Source of the DNA: Pseudaeromonas sp963677375
GTDB lineage: Bacteria; Pseudomonadota; Gammaproteobacteria; Enterobacterales; Aeromonadaceae
Assembly (NCBI GenBank): GCA_963677375.2
Contig: CAXXIF010000004.1
Span: 62,001-126,000 of the forward strand
Length of the DNA stretch: 64,000 nt
Direction: 5' to 3'
The position numbers and the translations under genes were made by a program. Below are positions 60,204 through 64,000 of this stretch, in pieces (within the stretch, counting starts at the first letter, position 1; the number at the start of each line of letters is the position of its first letter). The notes beneath the pieces are model-generated. The model did no database searches. It was not told the DNA's origin and saw only the letters and a list, made by a program, of their open reading frames with translations.

Positions 60204-60518
60204 TCAGCGTGAGTGCGGGGCGAGTGATAAACCCTCGGCCAGCCAGGCACGGGTGGTTGCCGCGCTCAGGCGATGGGGCAGGATCGACTGGTACTCAGCG
60301 CTGGCATGCCAGGCATGGGCGGCGTCCAGTGAGGGGAATTGCAATATGACCAGCTGCCCCTGCGGGCCTTGACCTTCGATGGTCTCGAGCGAACCACCGC
60401 GTACCAGCAGTTGGCCACCAAAGGGCTGATAGGTGGCCTCGACTCCCTGCATATAGGGCTTCATGGCTTCAAGATCATGCACAACGGCATCAAAAATAAA
60501 GTAAGCGGGTTTGGACAT
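60204..60518 (-). CDS. DUF1330 protein
   Basis: A 104-residue ferredoxin-like-fold (dimeric alpha-beta barrel) protein. The pattern AYFIFDAVVHDLEAMKPYMQGVEATYQPFGGQLLVRGG, then LVILQFPSLDAAHAWHASAEYQSI, is diagnostic of DUF1330. The biochemical role is not established, although such proteins often accompany detoxification oxidoreductases. The ATG at 60518 is chosen because CAGGAG lies 6 nt upstream; the open frame extends further to 60617 without conservation. Confidence 0.88.
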   Translation of the reverse strand: MSKPAYFIFDAVVHDLEAMKPYMQGVEATYQPFGGQLLVRGGSLETIEGQGPQGQLVILQFPSLDAAHAWHASAEYQSILPHRLSAATTRAWLAEGLSLAPHSR

Positions 60519-60712
60519 TGGGTGCTCCTGGTTGTGACCATCCGGCGACAAAGCTGCTGCCTGAAAGGAGATGGCAGTCATGCTGACGGAGAGCATTATG
60601 ATCCATGAAATTAACAACTATAAGTGGATGTATGGTTGATGCTTTCGTAACATGAAGTTGTTTATTGCAGGGTGAGAACGAGGCCACCGGAGGCCTGGGA
60701 GGGGAAACTGCG

Positions 60713-61669
60713 ATGGAAATATCACAGCGGGTACGGGCCATCTTATCGTTTGTCGAATCGGTGGATGCGGGTAGCTTTGCCGCCGCCAGTCGGGCGTTGG
60801 GCATCAGCGCGGCCGCGGTCAGCAAGAATGTGGCGGGACTGGAGCAGGCGCTGGGCGTGCGGTTGATGAATCGCACCACCCGCACCTTGAGCCTGACCGA
60901 TGAGGGAACCTTGTTTCTGAAACAGGCGCGTATCGCATTGGAAGCCCTGGATGCGGCGGTGGATGTGCTCGCCGAGCAGCGAGTTGAAACCAGCGGCCAT
61001 GTGCGGATCTCGACCAGTGCCGCCTTTGGTCGGGACCATCTGATGCCGGTCTTGCCGGGGCTACAGACTCGCTATCCGGCGCTGTCGGTGGAGGTGGACT
61101 TCGATGACAGGGTCATCGATCTGGTCCGCGATGGCTACGATCTGGCGCTACGGGGTGGGGTCGTCGCCGATTCCGCTCTGGTGGCGCGTCCCATCTGCCA
61201 GCTCAATATGGCGCTGGTGGCCTCGCCGGACTATTTGGCGCGTCAGGGAATACCGGAGACTCCCCAGGCGCTTGCTGCGCACCGGCTGATTGCGCGGCGC
61301 TTTCTGGCAGGACGGGTCTCGCCCTGGAACTTCAGACGTGCCGATGGCAGCCTGATCACCCAGGATCTGACTCCCGCCGTGCTGATGCTCTCGGCACCGG
61401 AAGCATTGACGCAATCCGCTGTACTGGGCATGGGCATTGCCCAGGTCGGGGTTCATCATGCTTGGCCCTATCTGCAGTCCGGACAACTCAAGGCTCTGTT
61501 GGTTGGCCAGCACGATCCGGGCCATTACGAGATGGTGCTGCAGTACCCTCATCGCGCCTTGATGGCGCCCCGGGTGCGGGTGACGGTCGACTATCTGTTG
61601 GCGGCCTTTGCGGCCGATGAGGCGCTGCATGTGCCGCTGGCGGCACTCGAGGAGTATGCCGCCATGTAG
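60713..61669 (+). CDS. LysR-family transcriptional regulator
   Basis: A 318-residue regulator. Residues 1-60 form the winged helix-turn-helix (AILSFVESVDAGSFAAASRALGISAAAVSKNVAGLEQALG), followed by a linker helix and a two-lobed effector domain from about residue 90 (TSGHVRISTSAAFGRDHLMPVLPGL). It belongs to the CrgA/DsdC-like branch that senses small aromatic or quinone-like compounds (inference). It is divergent from the DUF1330/oxidoreductase pair and convergent with the cupin-MFS unit, so it plausibly controls both. Confidence 0.9.
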   Translation: MEISQRVRAILSFVESVDAGSFAAASRALGISAAAVSKNVAGLEQALGVRLMNRTTRTLSLTDEGTLFLKQARIALEALDAAVDVLAEQRVETSGHVRISTSAAFGRDHLMPVLPGLQTRYPALSVEVDFDDRVIDLVRDGYDLALRGGVVADSALVARPICQLNMALVASPDYLARQGIPETPQALAAHRLIARRFLAGRVSPWNFRRADGSLITQDLTPAVLMLSAPEALTQSAVLGMGIAQVGVHHAWPYLQSGQLKALLVGQHDPGHYEMVLQYPHRALMAPRVRVTVDYLLAAFAADEALHVPLAALEEYAAM

Positions 61670-61689
61670 GCGGCATAGCGGTTTCCATG

Positions 61690-62109
61690 TTACCGCGACT
61701 CAGGCTCTGCTAGTGCTCCGGAATACTGGGCATCGCTGACCTGTTCCAACCAGGCGGCAGCCTCACCATCGAGGTACTCCTGAATGGCGATATGGCTCAT
61801 GGCGGTCAAGGGGGCCGCACCGTGCCAGTGAATTTCGCCCGGTGCGATCCAGACCCGATCACCGGCTCGGATCTCCTCAATGGGCTCTCCTTCACGCTGA
61901 ATGCGGCCGCAACCGGCCACCACGATCAGCATCTGGCCGAGCGGGTGGCTATGCCATGCGGTACGCGCTGCCGGCTCGAAGGTGACCGTGGCGGCCGAGA
62001 CACGGGCGGGCGCCGCCGGCTGATAGAGACCGTCGATGCGGACTTTGCCGGTGAACCACTCTTGCGGCCCTTGCAGTGAGGGCAGTGAACCATTGCGTAG
62101 AATATGCAT
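61690..62109 (-). CDS. Cupin-domain protein
   Basis: A 139-residue single cupin. The metal-binding motifs are visible: AWHSHPLGQMLIVVAG (motif 1, His-x-His and Gln/Glu) and DRVWIAPGEIHWHG (motif 2, His), with both histidine sets intact. Such proteins accompany carboxymuconolactone decarboxylases and quinone-handling oxidoreductases. It lies 5 nt after the MFS gene, consistent with one transcript. Confidence 0.86.
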   Translation of the reverse strand: MHILRNGSLPSLQGPQEWFTGKVRIDGLYQPAAPARVSAATVTFEPAARTAWHSHPLGQMLIVVAGCGRIQREGEPIEEIRAGDRVWIAPGEIHWHGAAPLTAMSHIAIQEYLDGEAAAWLEQVSDAQYSGALAEPESR

Positions 62110-62114
62110 GCTAT

Positions 62115-63326
62115 TTACTCCTGTGTGATGTACGAGGGGGGTCTAAGTCGTGTGCCATTACCAATCAGCCAGGTGGCGATGATGAGCAGCAGGGCGCTGG
62201 CGATAAAGGTTGCCTCGACCGAGAGCAGATCCAGCAAGAGACCGCCGAAGGCGGCGCCCAGCATGATGGCTAACTGAATGGCGGCGACCATCAAACCGCC
62301 GCCACTTTCCGGCGCATCCTGGATGCCATCGGCGATCCAGGCCGACCAGCCGACCGGGATGGCGGCATTGATGGCGCCCCACAGGGTCATGGCGATGGCC
62401 ACACCCCAGAGTCGATGCTCGACCAGCAGCAGGGCCAGTGTCACCAGGGCCAGTGCCAGGGGCAGCCAACGCAGCAGTCGGTAGAGATGGTTGGTCAGGG
62501 TCGAGCTGGCTGCCGTGGTGCCGATAAATCCGGCCAGACCCAGCGCCAGCAGCAAGGCGGAGAGTTGCGGCACGCTGACATGGCTGCGGGTCTCCAGAAA
62601 TGGTCGCAGGTAGGTGAAGGCGGCGAAGGCGCCGGCAAAGGTCAGCATGACGCCGAGCATGGCAAACTGCACGTGACGGCGTTGTAGCAAGGCACCGACC
62701 GAGCTGCTGTTTCCGGTCGGCTGCGGCGGCATGGTCGGCAGAGCAAACCAGAGCCAGAGCACATTGACGACCACCATAGGCGTCAGCAACCAGAAGACGC
62801 CGCGCCAGCCGATGAAGTCGCCCAGATAGCTGCCCAAGGGTGCGGCAAAGGCGGTCGCCATGGCACTGCCCAGGTAGATGAAACCGAGCGCTCGGGGAAT
62901 GGAGCCCTTATCGACCAGCCGCATGACGGTGGCGGTGGCCTGAGCCCAGAATCCGCCGATCACGATCCCCAGTAGGGCGCGTGAGAGCATCAGAAAACCA
63001 AAATTGGGACTGATGGCAATCAGGCATAAGGAGAGCAACATCAGGAGCGTGAGTCCACTCAGCAGGTGACGTCGATCCAGGCGGGCACCCAGCCGGGCGA
63101 TGAGCAGGCTGCTGCAGACGGCGAAGAGCCCGGAGATCGAGATGGCCAGGCCCGCCTGTCCCTCGGTCGCCTGCAGATCTCGGGCGATGGGCGTCAGCAG
63201 ACTCACCGGCATAAACTCGGCAGCGATCAGCAGGGCGACACACATCGACATGGCTCCGACAGCACCCCAGTGGGCTGGCGTGGTCGATTGGTTGCCAAGT
63301 AACTCATCGGACGCAGAACGGCTCAT
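62115..63326 (-). CDS. MFS exporter (DHA1/NepI-YdhP type)
   Basis: A 403-residue major facilitator with twelve predicted helices. Motif A is degenerate (LIARLGARLDRRHLL between helices 2 and 3), and motif C-like GSAMATAFAAPLGSYLGDFIGWRGVFWLL is found in helix 5, a mark of drug/proton antiporters. AEFMPVSLLTPIARDL in helix 1 matches the NepI/YdhP/AraJ group. Its start overlaps the stop of the upstream cyclophilin-like frame by 4 nt (ATGA), so loss of that gene's frame could affect its translation. Confidence 0.9.
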   Translation of the reverse strand: MSRSASDELLGNQSTTPAHWGAVGAMSMCVALLIAAEFMPVSLLTPIARDLQATEGQAGLAISISGLFAVCSSLLIARLGARLDRRHLLSGLTLLMLLSLCLIAISPNFGFLMLSRALLGIVIGGFWAQATATVMRLVDKGSIPRALGFIYLGSAMATAFAAPLGSYLGDFIGWRGVFWLLTPMVVVNVLWLWFALPTMPPQPTGNSSSVGALLQRRHVQFAMLGVMLTFAGAFAAFTYLRPFLETRSHVSVPQLSALLLALGLAGFIGTTAASSTLTNHLYRLLRWLPLALALVTLALLLVEHRLWGVAIAMTLWGAINAAIPVGWSAWIADGIQDAPESGGGLMVAAIQLAIMLGAAFGGLLLDLLSVEATFIASALLLIIATWLIGNGTRLRPPSYITQE

Positions 63327-63783
63327 TTCCGCGCCTCCTGAGTGCGCCCCGCCTCAGGGGGGATGGGGGTGATGATCAAGGTGGTGGCCGTCCCCTGGAT
63401 CTGGAGTGCCTCGGGTGCCCCGTCGATATGGCCTAGGCGGATCAGCCCCTTGGAGTAGCCAAAATCGCGATGAAACAGCGCCAGATTGCCCCAGGGGGCG
63501 TAGTAGGTGATATCGCCAGTCTGCGGATCGACTCCGGCGGGTGCCCCAGGGTCGTCAGCTTGCGCGGAAGGTCTGCGATGGTTTCGGTATCGGCATAATC
63601 GTGAGCGCTCAGGGTCAGTGGCAATAGGGCATAAAAATCGCGGCCGCTCGGCGTGTCCTCCAGCCTGGCCTGCAGCCGATGGCCATTGATCTCGAGTTGA
63701 ATGTTCATGGTCTCCCCTTGGGTTGGATGGGCAACGAAGCTGCATAGCAGCAGGCTCAGAGGTTGGCGAACGGTCGGACACAT
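63323..63783 (-). pseudogene. Cyclophilin-like protein gene, frameshifted
   Basis: The two halves of a small cyclophilin-like-fold protein lie in different frames. The first half reads LEINGHRLQARLEDTPSGRD-type sequence, FYALLPLTL and ADTETIADLPRKLTTLG. The second continues APAGVDPQTGDITYYAPWG, NLALFHRDFGYSKGLIRLG and ends EARK. The break falls in the C run at 63544-63547 (G run on the coding strand); one more G would restore LGAPAGVDP. The gene starts at ATG 63783 with GGGAGGAA upstream and a signal-like LSLLLCSFVA, or at ATG 63708. It could be a true mutation or a homopolymer sequencing error. Confidence 0.82.
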
Positions 63784-63854
63784 AGGTGCCGTTCCTCCCT
63801 TAAACTCGGGGGTTACAGGCAGTAGGCGTTGCCGTGATCGAAGCGGATAGTCAG

Positions 63855-63883
63855 AAAAAAGCGCGGCCATAGGCGAGCCGCGC
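63855..63883 (-). terminator. Rho-independent terminator of the truncated gene
   Basis: gcgcggc (63861-63867) pairs with gccgcgc (63877-63883); on the minus strand the stem is followed by TTTTTT. It lies about 60 nt beyond the stop codon of the partial gene at the window edge. Confidence 0.8.
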
Positions 63884-63942
63884 AAAGGACTTAGTGTTTT
63901 TTACCGACTCTGTCGTGCCTATCCGTTCCGGCCACTTGCCGG

Positions 63943-64000
63943 TTATTTCAAGTTCGTTTGGAAAAACTGCTCAATCTTGTCAAACGGGATTTTGTCCACT
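63943..64000 (-). CDS. C-terminal fragment of an unidentified protein (partial)
   Basis: The last 18 codons and TAA stop of a minus-strand gene are inside the window, reading VDKIPFDKIEQFFQTNLK. The terminator at 63855-63883 supports this being a real gene end. The ending resembles small alpha/beta hydrolases, which often occur in LysR-cupin clusters, but eighteen residues are too few to assign a family. Confidence 0.55.
   Translation of the reverse strand, partial: VDKIPFDKIEQFFQTNLK

Overview
The window is chromosomal DNA from a gammaproteobacterium, most likely of the Aeromonadales (Aeromonas or a close relative). This is inferred from gene order (ssrA-smpB-ratAB-bamE-recN-nadK-grpE-dnaKJ; rlmE-ftsH-folP-glmM-secG-tRNA-Leu-metY-rimP-nusA-infB-rbfA-truB-rpsO-pnp), from product similarity to Escherichia coli and Vibrio proteins, from a trypsin-like protease carrying a GlyGly-CTERM sorting tail, and from moderately high GC. 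The genus call cannot be proved from sequence reading alone.

Positions 1-25400 hold the core information-processing and proteostasis block. tmRNA and SmpB (ribosome rescue) are followed by ratA/ratB, the outer-membrane assembly lipoprotein gene bamE (which carries an apparent frameshift), SOS-controlled recN with two LexA boxes, nadK, and a heat-shock group (grpE, dnaK, dnaJ) with readable sigma-32 promoters. Next come greA, yhbY, rlmE-ftsH, folP-glmM, secG, two tRNAs, and the rimP-nusA-infB-rbfA-truB-rpsO-pnp translation/RNA-turnover operon. Rho-independent terminators separate most units.

Positions 25400-32200 hold a secreted trypsin-like protease, the lysine permease lysP, suhB, a DsrE-like protein, a glutaredoxin, a YfhL-type ferredoxin and the U32-family tRNA hydroxylation protein YegQ/TrhP. 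Between grxA and the ferredoxin gene lies a composite hairpin element. Positions 32213-36290 are an accessory segment: a GC-rich, hairpin-laden non-coding stretch, then an AT-rich two-gene cargo (a DUF2971 protein and a 509-residue protein with a TerB_N-type motif), then a Phd/ParE-type toxin-antitoxin pair with a palindromic operator. This is the most likely place for an undescribed system.

Positions 36400-51600 return to core genes: rdgC, a GNAT acetyltransferase, sbcDC (an unusually long, Gln-rich SbcC), phoBR with a Pho box, a stand-alone PstS with its own Pho box, ansA, sppA and fadH. Positions 51600-59320 carry a small unknown protein, a YdjA-like nitroreductase, a drug/metabolite exporter behind a perfect 22-bp palindrome, a lone TrpX-like binding protein, xseA, and the divergent guaBA purine operon.

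Positions 59600-64000 form an accessory redox/detoxification cluster around a LysR regulator: a flavodoxin-fold NAD(P)H oxidoreductase, a DUF1330 protein, a cupin, an MFS exporter and a cyclophilin-like gene broken by a one-base frameshift in a G run. The window ends inside a gene on the minus strand.
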